DNA from: Chitinophagaceae bacterium
GTDB taxonomy: Bacteria > Bacteroidota > Bacteroidia > Chitinophagales > Chitinophagaceae
Length of the DNA: 64,000 nt
Assembly: GCA_019695015.1 (NCBI GenBank)
Contig: JAIBAV010000113.1
Span: 1-64,000, forward strand
Direction: 5' to 3'
How positions within the stretch are numbered: position 1 is the stretch's first letter; each line of letters opens with the position of its first letter. Position numbers and translations under genes: made by a program. Below are positions 16,901-25,884 of the stretch, one piece after another. The notes beneath the pieces were generated by a model. That model was not told the DNA's origin. It worked only from the letters and a program-made list of their open reading frames with translations, and did no database searches.

Positions 16901-18724
16901 TTAGTAATCTATTTCTAAGTTTAATTTTTCTTTCAATTCTTTAAGTAATGGATATTTATTAGCAAGGTATTCAAATTTTTGTTTGCTATTTAACTTCATG
17001 TGTAAGGGTACATCTTGCTGTTGTAAAGTATCTGTTAATTGAAAAGTAAAGTTAATTGCTCTATTATTAAATGCTGTATGAATACTTTGTAATAAGTTTG
17101 TTTTTTCTTGTTCAATAAACTTTTGTTGTGTAATGGCCGAAACTTTAATTATAAAATTTAGGTCATCTATAATTTCTAATTCAGCTATTTCAAAAGTTTT
17201 AACTGTTGAATGTTTATTTCCCTGTTGTTTTAATGTTAATGCATAATTATGCCAACAAGTTTTAAGTTTTTCTAATACCAAACCTTCTGCTTCTAAAATT
17301 GCTGTAACATTATATTTATCACCAGCTTTTTCTCTTAAAATATCTAACAATCTTTTATTGCCCGAATTATTAATATTATTTGGTGGTATATCATTAGAAG
17401 AAGTAGTTGTAGTAGATGCTGTCTTAGTATTATTTTCAGTTTGTTGTGGTGTGGTAACTTTAACTTGTTTTATTGTAGGTTCTTGTACATACAATTTTGC
17501 TTCTTCTGTTGTTGAAGCAAATTTGGGCTTTACTTGTAAAGAGGGTATTTGTTTAAATTTTAAAACCGGATTATTGTGGATTATTTTTTTTTTAACAAGG
17601 CTACCTTCATTATCTATAGTTAATTCAATTGCTTGCTTTAAAAAGTTAAGTTTTATAAGTGTAAGTTCTATATGTAACCTTTTATTTCTAGCCATTCTAT
17701 AGTTTAGTTCAGACTCGTTTAAAATATTTAATATGCTTATTAAATAAGATAGGCTTGCTTGTTGTGCCAGTGTTACATACTTGTCTTCTAACCCTACAAC
17801 AACATCTAATAGCTTTACCGATTTTTCATCTTTACACACCAAAATATTTCTAATAAATTCGGCAAAGCCGGATAAAAGCATATCTCCTTCAAAACCTTTT
17901 CTATTTATTTCATCATATAATAACATTGCTGTAGCAAAATCTTGATTTTGCAAGCATTGATAAATTTTAAAAAAATAATCATGGTCTAAAATGTTAAGAT
18001 GCTCAATTGTGTTGGTATAAGTTACTTCGCCATTTGAAAAGCTTACAATTTTATCTAAAATACTTAAAGCATCTCTCATACAGCCTTCGCTTTTTTGAGC
18101 AATAACTTGTAACGACGCTTTGTCTGCATTAATATTTTCTTTTGTAATTATTTCTTGTAAGTGTTGTACAGTATCGTTTGTAGTTATTCTTTTAAAGTCG
18201 AAGATTTGACAACGACTTAAAATTGTTGGTAAAATTTTATGTTTTTCGGTTGTGGCCAAAATAAATTTTGCATACGCCGGCGGCTCTTCTAATGTTTTTA
18301 AAAAAGCATTAAATGCACCAGAAGATAACATGTGCACCTCATCTACAATATATATTTTGTACTTGCCTCCTTGTGGTGCAAAACGTACCTGCTCTACTAA
18401 TGCTCTAATACCATCTACACTGTTGTTACTGGCAGCATCTAATTCATGAATATTTAAAGAAGCCCCATCATTAAAACTTTTACAGCTATTACATTCATTG
18501 CAGGCTTCTGTATCTGGTTGTAAGTTTTCGCAATTAATTGTTTTGGCTAAAATTCTTGCACAAGTTGTTTTACCAACACCACGTGGCCCACAAAATAAAA
18601 ATGCATGTGCAAGTTGGTTGCTGGTTATTGCATTTTTTAAAGTTGTTGTAATATGAGATTGCCCAATTACAGTATCAAATGTTTGTGGTCGATATTTTCT
18701 GGCAGAAACAATAAACTTATCCAT
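16901..18724 (-). CDS. dnaX: DNA polymerase III subunit gamma/tau
   Basis: The clamp-loader ATPase, 607 residues from the ATG at 18724. A longer start at 18766 would add 14 residues before the conserved FIVSARKYRPQTF. Domains I-II (about 1-220) hold Walker A GPRGVGKTT, a zinc module with CENLQ...CNECNSC, Walker B IVDEVHM and the SRC sensor (ILSRCQIFDF). Domain III follows to about residue 375. The tau-specific part from about 380 is low-complexity (Thr/Asn-rich around 430-460) and ends in an alpha/beta domain. A run of ten A in the coding strand (17584-17593) sits at the domain III/tau boundary, and both shifted frames stop at once. It is part of a leftward cluster with M16 peptidases and dnaB. 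Confidence 0.93.
   Translation of the reverse strand: MDKFIVSARKYRPQTFDTVIGQSHITTTLKNAITSNQLAHAFLFCGPRGVGKTTCARILAKTINCENLQPDTEACNECNSCKSFNDGASLNIHELDAASNNSVDGIRALVEQVRFAPQGGKYKIYIVDEVHMLSSGAFNAFLKTLEEPPAYAKFILATTEKHKILPTILSRCQIFDFKRITTNDTVQHLQEIITKENINADKASLQVIAQKSEGCMRDALSILDKIVSFSNGEVTYTNTIEHLNILDHDYFFKIYQCLQNQDFATAMLLYDEINRKGFEGDMLLSGFAEFIRNILVCKDEKSVKLLDVVVGLEDKYVTLAQQASLSYLISILNILNESELNYRMARNKRLHIELTLIKLNFLKQAIELTIDNEGSLVKKKIIHNNPVLKFKQIPSLQVKPKFASTTEEAKLYVQEPTIKQVKVTTPQQTENNTKTASTTTTSSNDIPPNNINNSGNKRLLDILREKAGDKYNVTAILEAEGLVLEKLKTCWHNYALTLKQQGNKHSTVKTFEIAELEIIDDLNFIIKVSAITQQKFIEQEKTNLLQSIHTAFNNRAINFTFQLTDTLQQQDVPLHMKLNSKQKFEYLANKYPLLKELKEKLNLEIDY
17584..17593 (-). other. A10 run in dnaX, candidate slippage site for a gamma form
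   Basis: On the coding strand the frame reads GTT AAA AAA AAA ATA. One A fewer gives AAA AAA AAA TAA, a stop directly after the lysines. One A more, or a -1 ribosomal shift, gives three lysines, then NNPQ and TAA. Truncated products would be about 380-384 residues, close to the end of domain III. Confidence 0.6.
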
Positions 18725-18791
18725 AGTTGGCAATTTAGCAGATTTATTTTTAATTGAACTATTCAACTATAATTTACACCAAAATATTTAT

Positions 18792-19154
18792 CTACTCTTC
18801 TTCTGATTTATTTTTTGTTGTTGTAATATTTTGAATAATGGACGAAAAAATAGAAACAATAATACTAAACCAAAATGCAGCCCACCAATTTTCTACAGTA
18901 AAACCAGGTACTAAACTTGCTGCCCATTTTATCATTAATATATTGATGATAATTAAAAATAAACCAAGTGTAAAAATGGTAATTGGTATTGTTAATATTA
19001 TTAATAATGGTTTAATAAAAGTATTTAGTAAACCTAAAACTATGGCTACCATAATTGCAGTTAAACTACTATCTACATGTACCCCACTTAATAAAAAAGA
19101 GGCAATAATTACTGCTGCTGCTGTTACTAATGTTTTGGTTATAAATGGTTGCAT
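18792..19154 (-). CDS. Four-helix membrane protein of the phage-holin-4 superfamily-like family
   Basis: A 120-residue integral membrane protein with four predicted helices, including LLNTFIKPLLIILTIPITIF and a stretch of Leu/Ile around residues 60-75, and a short charged C-terminus (TTKNKSEEE). It matches the small bacterial membrane family often labelled phage holin family 4, which despite the name is chromosomal and not a lysis protein in most hosts. It sits 17 bases after an M16 peptidase gene and just upstream of dnaX. No phage genes are nearby. The function is unknown. Confidence 0.8.
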   Translation of the reverse strand: MQPFITKTLVTAAAVIIASFLLSGVHVDSSLTAIMVAIVLGLLNTFIKPLLIILTIPITIFTLGLFLIIINILMIKWAASLVPGFTVENWWAAFWFSIIVSIFSSIIQNITTTKNKSEEE

Positions 19155-19171
19155 GATTTTATTTTTTATAA

Positions 19172-20452
19172 TTACAAAACAGTAAGTTCATAAAAATCTG
19201 CAGGATTTAAATATTTATTTGCTATTTCCTGCAAATCTTTTGCATTAGTTGTTTTAATGGTATGAATTGAATTATAATAGAAGTCTTCTTTTAAATTATT
19301 TAATATTAATGATTTCCACTTTGCAATAACTTGAAAAGGGCCACTTTGATTGCTAAGTAAATTTCCCATCAAATAATTTTTTACTAAAAAAAGTTCGTCG
19401 TTACTTATTGGTTCGTTACATAATAATTTCATTTCTTTATATACTTCCTCAATAGTTGCGTTACAAACATCTTTTCCTGCTTCTGTACTTATCATCCATG
19501 CGGTTTGATGGAAATGATTTTGTATAAAAGAATGTATGCCATAGGTGTAACCTTTATCTTCTCTAATATTTTTCATTAACCTGCTTCCAAAAAAGCCACC
19601 CAAAATGGTATTTAATATTTGAGCATTGTTATAATCTGGATGTATCTTATTAGGAAAACTTCTAGCAATTCTAATTGCATTTTGAACTCCATCTGTATCG
19701 TTTATTATAGAGTGTTTTTTAGTTTTGTTACAAACAGGTAAATAATTTTTTTGTAATTCTTTATTATAATTAAAAGGCAAGTTACCAAAATACTTGTTCA
19801 ATAAGTTATTTATATTGGTTGGCAGTTTTCCTGCAACAAAAATCATACACTTTCCATTGGTGTAATTTGCCTTGTAAAAATCTTGCAAATCATTTTTTTC
19901 TATTGCATCAAAATCGGCAATTGTAGAATATTTTCCATAGGGGTGGTTATGCCCATAAATATATTCATCAATTAATCTGTTTGCAACAAAATCGCATTTT
20001 TTAAGATTAACTTCTAATCGTTGTTTGGCATTTTTAATATAGGTTTTTAATTCTTCTTCAGGAAAGATACAATCTGTAAAAAGTTCTGCAAGTACAGGTA
20101 ATAAATACTCTAAGTTTTTGTTTAAAGTGTGTAAAGTTACAGTTGCTGTTTCGCTGTAAGTATGTGTATTTAAATAAGCACCATAAAATTCAAAATGTTC
20201 ATTTATTGCTAATGCATTTTTGGTTTTTGTACCATTTTTTAGTAATGCATTTGTAATAGCTGCTATAATATTTTTTTCTTCGTACCAATTACCTGCAAAA
20301 AAAACAAATTCAATCATTATTACATCTTGTGTACCACCATGGATGGAATAAACTGGTATATTATTATCTAAAGCAAATTGTTGTATTGCCGGTAATTTTA
20401 AATCAAAATCTACAGCATTTTGTATAGCTGGTGCCTGTTTTCTGAAAGACAT
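19172..20452 (-). CDS. M16 family peptidase-like protein, non-catalytic partner subunit
   Basis: A 426-residue M16 (pitrilysin/processing-peptidase) fold protein. At the place where active M16 enzymes have HxxEH it reads NEHFEFYGAYL, so the zinc ligands are missing. The C-terminal half keeps the typical RxxY-like substrate loop (IREDKGYTYGIHSF). In the known heterodimers one subunit has the zinc site and the other recognises substrate. The gene upstream, 34 bases away, encodes the intact HxxEH partner, so this is very probably the inactive half of that heterodimer. Neither protein has an obvious signal peptide from the chosen starts. Confidence 0.85.
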   Translation of the reverse strand: MSFRKQAPAIQNAVDFDLKLPAIQQFALDNNIPVYSIHGGTQDVIMIEFVFFAGNWYEEKNIIAAITNALLKNGTKTKNALAINEHFEFYGAYLNTHTYSETATVTLHTLNKNLEYLLPVLAELFTDCIFPEEELKTYIKNAKQRLEVNLKKCDFVANRLIDEYIYGHNHPYGKYSTIADFDAIEKNDLQDFYKANYTNGKCMIFVAGKLPTNINNLLNKYFGNLPFNYNKELQKNYLPVCNKTKKHSIINDTDGVQNAIRIARSFPNKIHPDYNNAQILNTILGGFFGSRLMKNIREDKGYTYGIHSFIQNHFHQTAWMISTEAGKDVCNATIEEVYKEMKLLCNEPISNDELFLVKNYLMGNLLSNQSGPFQVIAKWKSLILNNLKEDFYYNSIHTIKTTNAKDLQEIANKYLNPADFYELTVL

Positions 20453-20486
20453 TGTTGTAATTAAAATTTAAAAACTATAATTTAAA

Positions 20487-21728
20487 TTAATTGTTTTTGC
20501 TGTAGTAATGTATAGTACTACTATTTTTTGTATTAAAAATTGTTTGAGCATATTGTTGAATATCATGAATAGTAATTTCTTGATATTTCTCTAATTCGGT
20601 ATTCATCCATGCTGCATCTCCTAAAAGTTCGTACATAGCTAAGCTATTTGCCCTGCTTTCCACACTTATATCTTCAAATGTTATCATACTTTCTGTTCTG
20701 TTTTTTACTTTTTGTAGCTCATTGTTTTCAATTAAAGTAGATTTTAATTTTTCAAGTTCTTCTTCAATTGCATTTTCTGCTTCTTGCATTTTAATGCCCT
20801 TAATTAACTTACCTTCTATAGTTAGTAAACCTGGATCTATAGAACCAAAATGGTAGCAATTAATAGAGGAGAAAAGTTTTTTATTTTTTACTAAACTGTT
20901 GTACAGCCTTGAGGATGCACCACCTCCAAATATTTCGGTTATCAAATCTGCAGCATAATAACCCTTGGTTAAACGAGCATCTATATGCCATGTTTTTATA
21001 ATTGCATCTAAAGGAACATTGGCTTGCAATTCTAAAAATTTTGCATTGTTCTGTTGGGGTTCTTTAGGTATATTTTTAATGCTATTTTCTGAGGAAGGAA
21101 TATTGCCAAACCATTTTTCTACTAATTGAAAAATTTGGTTGCTTTGCACATTGCCTGCCACTACTACAATTGCATTATTAGGACGATAATGTTTAAAGAA
21201 AAATGCTTTCACATCCTCTATAGTTGCATTTTCAATATGGCTTAATTCTTTACCTATCGTCATCCATTTATAAGGATGTACATCAAAGGCAAGGTTTCTC
21301 ATATTATGCCAAATATCGCCATAAGGTTTGTTTATATAATGTTCTTTAAACTCTTCGCAAACAACTTTACGTTGTACATTTAAACTTTTTTTATTAAAAG
21401 CCAAACTCAGCATTCTATCACTCTCTAACCAAAATGCAGTTTCAATATTTTGTGCTGGCAATACACAGTAATAATTTGTTAAATCGTTTGTTGTATAAGC
21501 ATTGTTGTCTCCACCAGCTTTTTGTAGAGGCTCATCATATTCTGGAATATTTATACTTCCGCCAAACATTAAATGCTCAAATAAATGTGCAAAGCCTGTT
21601 TTTTGCGGGTCTTCGTCTCTTGCACCAACATTGTACATAATATTTACAACAGCCATTGGGGTGCTGTTATCTTCGTGTACAATTATTTTTAGTCCATTAT
21701 GTAGAGTATGTTTATTAAAATGAATCAT
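20487..21728 (-). CDS. M16 family zinc peptidase, catalytic subunit
   Basis: A 413-residue M16 peptidase with the inverted zinc motif HLFEH in FAHLFEHLMFGG (about residues 47-51). The distal glutamate is expected in the segment EFKEHYI or the following helix. The N-terminus HTLHNGLKIIVHEDNSTPMAVVNIMYNVGARDE is typical of bacterial two-chain M16B enzymes. It should degrade peptides together with the protein encoded 34 bases downstream. It follows dnaB by 60 bases on the same strand. Confidence 0.88.
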   Translation of the reverse strand: MIHFNKHTLHNGLKIIVHEDNSTPMAVVNIMYNVGARDEDPQKTGFAHLFEHLMFGGSINIPEYDEPLQKAGGDNNAYTTNDLTNYYCVLPAQNIETAFWLESDRMLSLAFNKKSLNVQRKVVCEEFKEHYINKPYGDIWHNMRNLAFDVHPYKWMTIGKELSHIENATIEDVKAFFFKHYRPNNAIVVVAGNVQSNQIFQLVEKWFGNIPSSENSIKNIPKEPQQNNAKFLELQANVPLDAIIKTWHIDARLTKGYYAADLITEIFGGGASSRLYNSLVKNKKLFSSINCYHFGSIDPGLLTIEGKLIKGIKMQEAENAIEEELEKLKSTLIENNELQKVKNRTESMITFEDISVESRANSLAMYELLGDAAWMNTELEKYQEITIHDIQQYAQTIFNTKNSSTIHYYSKNN

Positions 21729-21788
21729 TAAACTTTAGTAAAAGTTGAAAGAATATAGTTATAGAATAAGAGTTGAATTAAATAAATT

Positions 21789-23366
21789 CTAGTCAATTGG
21801 TTGTTCATTATCGTAGCCATCATCAAAATTGCCATTATTCATTTTGCTTGTTTGGTATAAAAACTTTCCTCCATTTTGTGAATCTGAAGGGTTATTTGGC
21901 GATGGTCCTAAAGATTTATAATTTCCTCCTAAACCGCTGTCGCCTCTGTCCCAAACTTCAAATTTTTGAATTTCTGGAATCATTTTTAGCTGAAGAGTTT
22001 CTAAGGAGCCATTTCTATGTTTTGCAATTTTTAATTCGGCTAAATCTTTAATATTCTCTCCATTTTCGTTGGCTGTTATTTCGTAATAGCCTGGACGATA
22101 AATGAACATTACCATATCTGCATCTTGTTCTATTGCACCAGACTCACGTAAATCGCTTAATTGTGGTACTTTACTTTCTTTACGAGATTCTACTGCACGG
22201 CTTAACTGAGATAATGCAATAATTGGTACACTTAGTTCTTTTGCTAGTGCTTTTAAATTTCTGGATATGGTAGAAATTTCTTGCTCTCTGTTTGTATTTC
22301 TATTTTCAGAGGAGCCACTCATTAATTGTAAGTAGTCTATTATAATTAAACCTACTTTATGATTATTTACTAATCTTCTTGCTTTTGCTCTAAATTCAAA
22401 AATATTTAGGGCGGCTGTATCATCAATAAATAAAGGAGCTTGCTCTAATCTTTTTATACCTTTTGTATGTAGTTGTTGGTATTCGTGTTCTTCTAATCGG
22501 CCTCTTGAAATTTTTTGGAGTGGTATTTCACTTTCTGCACTTAATATACGTTGTACTAATTGGCTGGCACTCATTTCTAAACTAAAAAACCCAACAGCAG
22601 TTGGCTTGATTGGATGAAGTGCTGCATTGCGTGCAAGGTTTAACGCAAAAGCAGTTTTACCCACACCTGGCCTTGCAGCAAGTATTAATAAATCGGTTGG
22701 CTGCCATCCAAAGGTTATACTATCTATATTAGAAAAGCCACTTGGTACGCCACTAATATCATCTTCTCTGGTTCTTAAATAATCTATTCTATTTATTGTG
22801 GTTGTTAAAACGCTTCCAATATCTTCAAAATTTTTCTTTAAATAGTTATTGGTTATGTTAAACATTTTGGTTTCGCTGTCATCTAATAAATCAAACACAT
22901 CTGTACTGTCTTCATAAGCATCGCCAATTATTTCGCCACTTATTCTTATTAATTCTCTTTGAATAAATTTTTGTAAAATTATTCTTGCATGAGCATCAAT
23001 ATTTGCGGTACTTACAACTGTATTGGTTAATTTGGTTATATAATATGCACCGCCAACTTGTTGTAATAATTCTTTTCTTTTAAGTTCTTCTACTACTGTT
23101 AAAATATCTATTGGAATGCTTTGTTGCTGCATATCTTGCATTGCCTTATAAATATGCTGGTGAGCTTCCACATAAAAACATTCTGATTTAAGATTTACAT
23201 CCACCACTTTATCAAATGCACCTTTTTCTAGCATAATTGCACCTAATACTGCTTCTTCTAACTCTCTTGCTTGTGGTGGTACTTTGCCATATACCATTGT
23301 ACTTAAATCAATATTTGATTTTCGTCTTTTCTTATTATCTCTTCCTAAGTTGCTAATTATTTCCAT
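21789..23366 (-). CDS. dnaB: Replicative DNA helicase DnaB
   Basis: A 525-residue hexameric replicative helicase. The N-terminal domain (about residues 25-135) starts VPPQARELEEAVLGAIMLE and is followed by a linker helix. The RecA-like domain has Walker A AARPGVGKTAFALN (about 230-243), SLEMSASQLVQR, Walker B VGLIIIDYLQLMSG and the arginine-finger region around QLSRAVESR and DLRESGAIEQDAD. No intein is present. The C-terminus is an extended Gly/Asn/Ser-rich tail of about 50 residues. Upstream (23507-23635) lies a cluster of DnaA-box-like sites in non-coding DNA. The first ATG is used; an alternative start is MVYGKVPPQ. Confidence 0.94.
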   Translation of the reverse strand: MEIISNLGRDNKKRRKSNIDLSTMVYGKVPPQARELEEAVLGAIMLEKGAFDKVVDVNLKSECFYVEAHQHIYKAMQDMQQQSIPIDILTVVEELKRKELLQQVGGAYYITKLTNTVVSTANIDAHARIILQKFIQRELIRISGEIIGDAYEDSTDVFDLLDDSETKMFNITNNYLKKNFEDIGSVLTTTINRIDYLRTREDDISGVPSGFSNIDSITFGWQPTDLLILAARPGVGKTAFALNLARNAALHPIKPTAVGFFSLEMSASQLVQRILSAESEIPLQKISRGRLEEHEYQQLHTKGIKRLEQAPLFIDDTAALNIFEFRAKARRLVNNHKVGLIIIDYLQLMSGSSENRNTNREQEISTISRNLKALAKELSVPIIALSQLSRAVESRKESKVPQLSDLRESGAIEQDADMVMFIYRPGYYEITANENGENIKDLAELKIAKHRNGSLETLQLKMIPEIQKFEVWDRGDSGLGGNYKSLGPSPNNPSDSQNGGKFLYQTSKMNNGNFDDGYDNEQPID

Positions 23367-23506
23367 GGGTTAATAAAACAAAAATTTAAGGGGTTTGTTA
23401 TTGTGTTTTGTAATCTGTTTTTTTTATAATTTTTTTAAAAAAATAAATAGTGTTAGCGAATATGCTACAGAAATGGAGTATTAAAATCTTTTTAGGCAGC
23501 ATTTAT

Positions 23507-23635
23507 TAATTCACAGCTATTCACAATTTAATTCAATAAAAATTTAATTATACTAACAGTAAACTTGCTATTTATGCACAATTTACAAAAGTTGTTACAA
23601 TAAAAAACTAGTTTATGCACACATATTGTGCAGAA
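23507..23635. other. Cluster of DnaA-box-like sites in non-coding DNA, candidate origin or dnaB control region
   Basis: The gene-free stretch between dnaB and the small gene at 23842 holds two exact TTATNCACA boxes (TTATGCACA at 23572-23580 and 23613-23621) and two one-mismatch boxes on the same strand (TAATTCACA 23507-23515, CTATTCACA 23517-23525). There is also one one-mismatch box in reverse (TGTGCAGAA 23627-23635). Two AT-only direct repeats AATTTAATT (23525-23533, 23541-23549) lie between them. The rest of the gap is AT-rich without other clear features. Confidence 0.5.
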
Positions 23636-23841
23636 AGATTTATAGAAGAAATATATGTTTTTAAGTAGAATTAATGTAAATGAATTAGAACAATAATTGA
23701 ACTAATGTTGCCTAAATTGGCAAGTTATTTTTTGTACATTATGGCTTAAAAACACTTTGGTGTCTTTAAATTTTTCAGCTATAATAATAGTAACAAGTTG
23801 AAGAAGATGTTATTTAATTAAACTTCTATTTAATAAACATT

Positions 23842-23994
23842 TTACTCTTCTTCTTTGCTAAAAATACTATCAACAGCACCGCCCAACATCGGAAATTTTT
23901 CTTTTACAAAACTTGCAATGGCTTCTATTGCTTTATTGGCTTGCTCTGGTGTTAAGCCTACTTCTGTACTTAATTTTTCAATTAGTTCTTTCAT
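23842..23994 (-). CDS. Small conserved-looking acidic helical protein (50 aa)
   Basis: A 50-residue open frame starting MKELIEKLSTEVGLTPEQ and ending with an acidic KEEE tail. It predicts two amphipathic helices and a Gly-Gly turn (FPMLGGAVD). The pattern of a helical start, GLTPEQA and a hydrophobic second helix resembles small proteins of the DUF2267/DUF2780 type, but it is too short for a firm call. It lies between the DnaA-box region and porT on the same strand as both dnaB and porT. The clean ATG, the composition and the polar/apolar periodicity support it being real. The function is unknown. Confidence 0.6.
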   Translation of the reverse strand: MKELIEKLSTEVGLTPEQANKAIEAIASFVKEKFPMLGGAVDSIFSKEEE

Positions 23995-24109
23995 ATAATT
24001 TTATTTTTTGTGTTATTGTTTTTAGTAGAATTTTTTTATGAAATAACTATAAATTTAATAGCTTAAGCTAATTAATATTATAGTTGTATTTTAATGTAGG
24101 AAGATACAA

Positions 24110-24823
24110 CTAATCTTCTAAATGTATAGAAAGGGAAATCATTCTAGATTGAATTTTATCGAAAACATTTGAATATTTTAATGCAGGGTCTCTGCTATGA
24201 ATATTACTTAGACCATAACTAAATTTAAGCTCGGGACTAATGGTTACAAATGGTAAAAAAAAGTTGAAACCAATACCTGCTTCGAGTGCAAAATCGCTTT
24301 TTTTCAATTTTACCATGTCTTGTGCATTTCTGGCACTAGAATTACTTGCTAAATCAATATCGTATTTAGCACCAAATAGTACATAGGTTCTAAAATTATT
24401 TAACCTGTCTGAATTTAATTTAAACTGAAATGGAAAACTAACAATGGTAGAAGGGAGTGTTTTTTTAACCTCTTCTACAGGATAATTTTTTTGATAGATG
24501 AAATGTTTTGAACCACCAATGATAAGCTGTGGGTTAAACCTAAACTCCCAACAGTAGTTTAATTTTAAAGTACCCAATAAACCTAAAGAAATTCCACTAC
24601 TTGCCCCTGGTTGAACAGATAATATACTGTCATCGTTAATAAATTTTGTATGTTTAGTAGCAGCTAAATAGCTTTGGTTAACTGCTAAGGTCATACCAAA
24701 ATAATAGGGTAGTTCATCTCTATCCGGACGATTTAACTCTACATATTTTTGGGCAAATACATTTGTTATTACAAAAATAAATATGCCAAATAATATTATT
24801 TGCTTCCGCAGTAAATAGTACAT
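24110..24823 (-). CDS. porT: PorT-family outer-membrane beta-barrel, type IX secretion
   Basis: A 237-residue outer-membrane protein with a signal peptide ending near NVFAQ (about residue 25). The mature part alternates polar and hydrophobic residues, as in an eight-stranded barrel, and contains YYFGMTLAVNQSYL and ends in an aromatic or charged strand (MISLSIHLED). Size and sequence fit PorT, a component needed for the Bacteroidota type IX secretion system. Its start overlaps the 3' end of ubiE by 28 bases in another frame, so the two are translationally linked. The ubiE-porT pairing is common in the phylum. Confidence 0.85.
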   Translation of the reverse strand: MYYLLRKQIILFGIFIFVITNVFAQKYVELNRPDRDELPYYFGMTLAVNQSYLAATKHTKFINDDSILSVQPGASSGISLGLLGTLKLNYCWEFRFNPQLIIGGSKHFIYQKNYPVEEVKKTLPSTIVSFPFQFKLNSDRLNNFRTYVLFGAKYDIDLASNSSARNAQDMVKLKKSDFALEAGIGFNFFLPFVTISPELKFSYGLSNIHSRDPALKYSNVFDKIQSRMISLSIHLED

Positions 24824-25539
24824 AATCCTAAACTCAATGTTTTTAAATAAGTATTTTTATAACCTGCCTTATTCATAATATTCAAAAAAGTTTCACCTTC
24901 TGGAAAAGCCTGAATTGAATTATTAAGATACTGGTAAGCTTGTTTGTTTTTTGCAATCATTTTACCAATTCCCGGTGTTATAAAGTTCATATAAAATTTA
25001 TAAAAACCCTTTAATGCTGTTTGTTTTGGTTGGGTACACTCCATAATTACTAATTTGCCGCCTGGTTTTAAAACTTTTAACATGTTTTCTAATCCTTTTT
25101 CTAAATGTTCAAAATTTCTTACACCAAAAGCAACAGTAATAGCATCAAAACTGTTTTCAGTAAAATTTAATTGTTCGCTATCGCCTATTTCTAGTTCAAT
25201 AATTTGTTGAAGTTTTTTATCGGCAATTTTTTGTTTGCCAATTTTTAACATGCCTTCGCTAATATCTATACCAATAATTTTTTTTGGTTGAAGTAATTTG
25301 TAGGTAAGTAATGCAACATCTGCAGTGCCTGTAGCTACATCTAAAACAAATTGTGGCTTTAATTCTTTTAGTTGTTTAATACCTTTTTTTCTCCATCTAA
25401 TATCAATTCCTGCACTTAAAAACCTATTTAAGAAGTCGTACTTAAAAGCAATATCATTAAACATAGCAGCAACCTGTTGTTTTTTAGTCAACTGGCTGTT
25501 TGTATCTGGCACTATAGCATCATGTGCAAACTTTGTCAT
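24796..25539 (-). CDS. ubiE: Demethylmenaquinone/ubiquinone methyltransferase UbiE/MenG
   Basis: A 247-residue class I methyltransferase that performs the last step of menaquinone synthesis. The start MTKFAHDAIVPD at 25539 is preferred over an upstream in-frame start at 25590, which would add a non-conserved leader. Motifs in order are VAAMFNDIAFKYDFLNRFLS (family N-terminal signature), VLDVATGTADVALL (SAM motif I), IGIDISEGML and ITVAFGVRNFEHL (UbiE signature). Bacteroidota use menaquinone, so MenG is the expected role. The gene overlaps porT at its 3' end. Confidence 0.9.
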   Translation of the reverse strand: MTKFAHDAIVPDTNSQLTKKQQVAAMFNDIAFKYDFLNRFLSAGIDIRWRKKGIKQLKELKPQFVLDVATGTADVALLTYKLLQPKKIIGIDISEGMLKIGKQKIADKKLQQIIELEIGDSEQLNFTENSFDAITVAFGVRNFEHLEKGLENMLKVLKPGGKLVIMECTQPKQTALKGFYKFYMNFITPGIGKMIAKNKQAYQYLNNSIQAFPEGETFLNIMNKAGYKNTYLKTLSLGLCTIYCGSK

Positions 25540-25697
25540 AGTTATTTGCGAAGATAAGGATTGAGCATAAAGCTGGGCAGGTATTAACAAAACAAAAATT
25601 TTATGTAAAAGTGGTTTTAGATTTATAAATTAAAATATTATGCAAAAAAGTATAGTTTAAAAAATTTGTATATCTTGCTGGCGAAAAAAACAACATT

Positions 25698-25871
25698 ATG
25701 TCGCACTCACATTTTGAAGGAGATAGTAAGAAATTTACTTTAACAGCAATTTTATCTTTTGCTATTGTGTTTTGTTTTTTAGCATTATTTAGCCGTTGTA
25801 ATGGCGATTATAAAACTGATAAATCTGCTGGAAGTCATACACCTGCAACAAAAGAGCATAAAGCTCATTAA
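25698..25871 (+). CDS. Small single-span membrane protein (57 aa)
   Basis: A short plus-strand frame between ubiE and the Ig-like lipoprotein genes: MSHSHFEGDSKKF, one transmembrane helix around LTAILSFAIVFCFLALF (about residues 14-31), then a short tail with a single Cys and a His/Lys-rich end. The N-terminus has two histidines and the C-terminus two more. Its position in a gap between divergent and convergent neighbours and its clean ATG suggest a real gene. A similar topology is found in small subunits or assembly proteins of membrane complexes, but no family can be named. Confidence 0.6.
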   Translation: MSHSHFEGDSKKFTLTAILSFAIVFCFLALFSRCNGDYKTDKSAGSHTPATKEHKAH

Positions 25872-25884
25872 AAGTAATTATTGA

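Noticed and set aside
18792..19154. A phage holin as sign of a prophage
   Set aside because: No other phage genes are near and this membrane family is commonly chromosomal; the name is historical.
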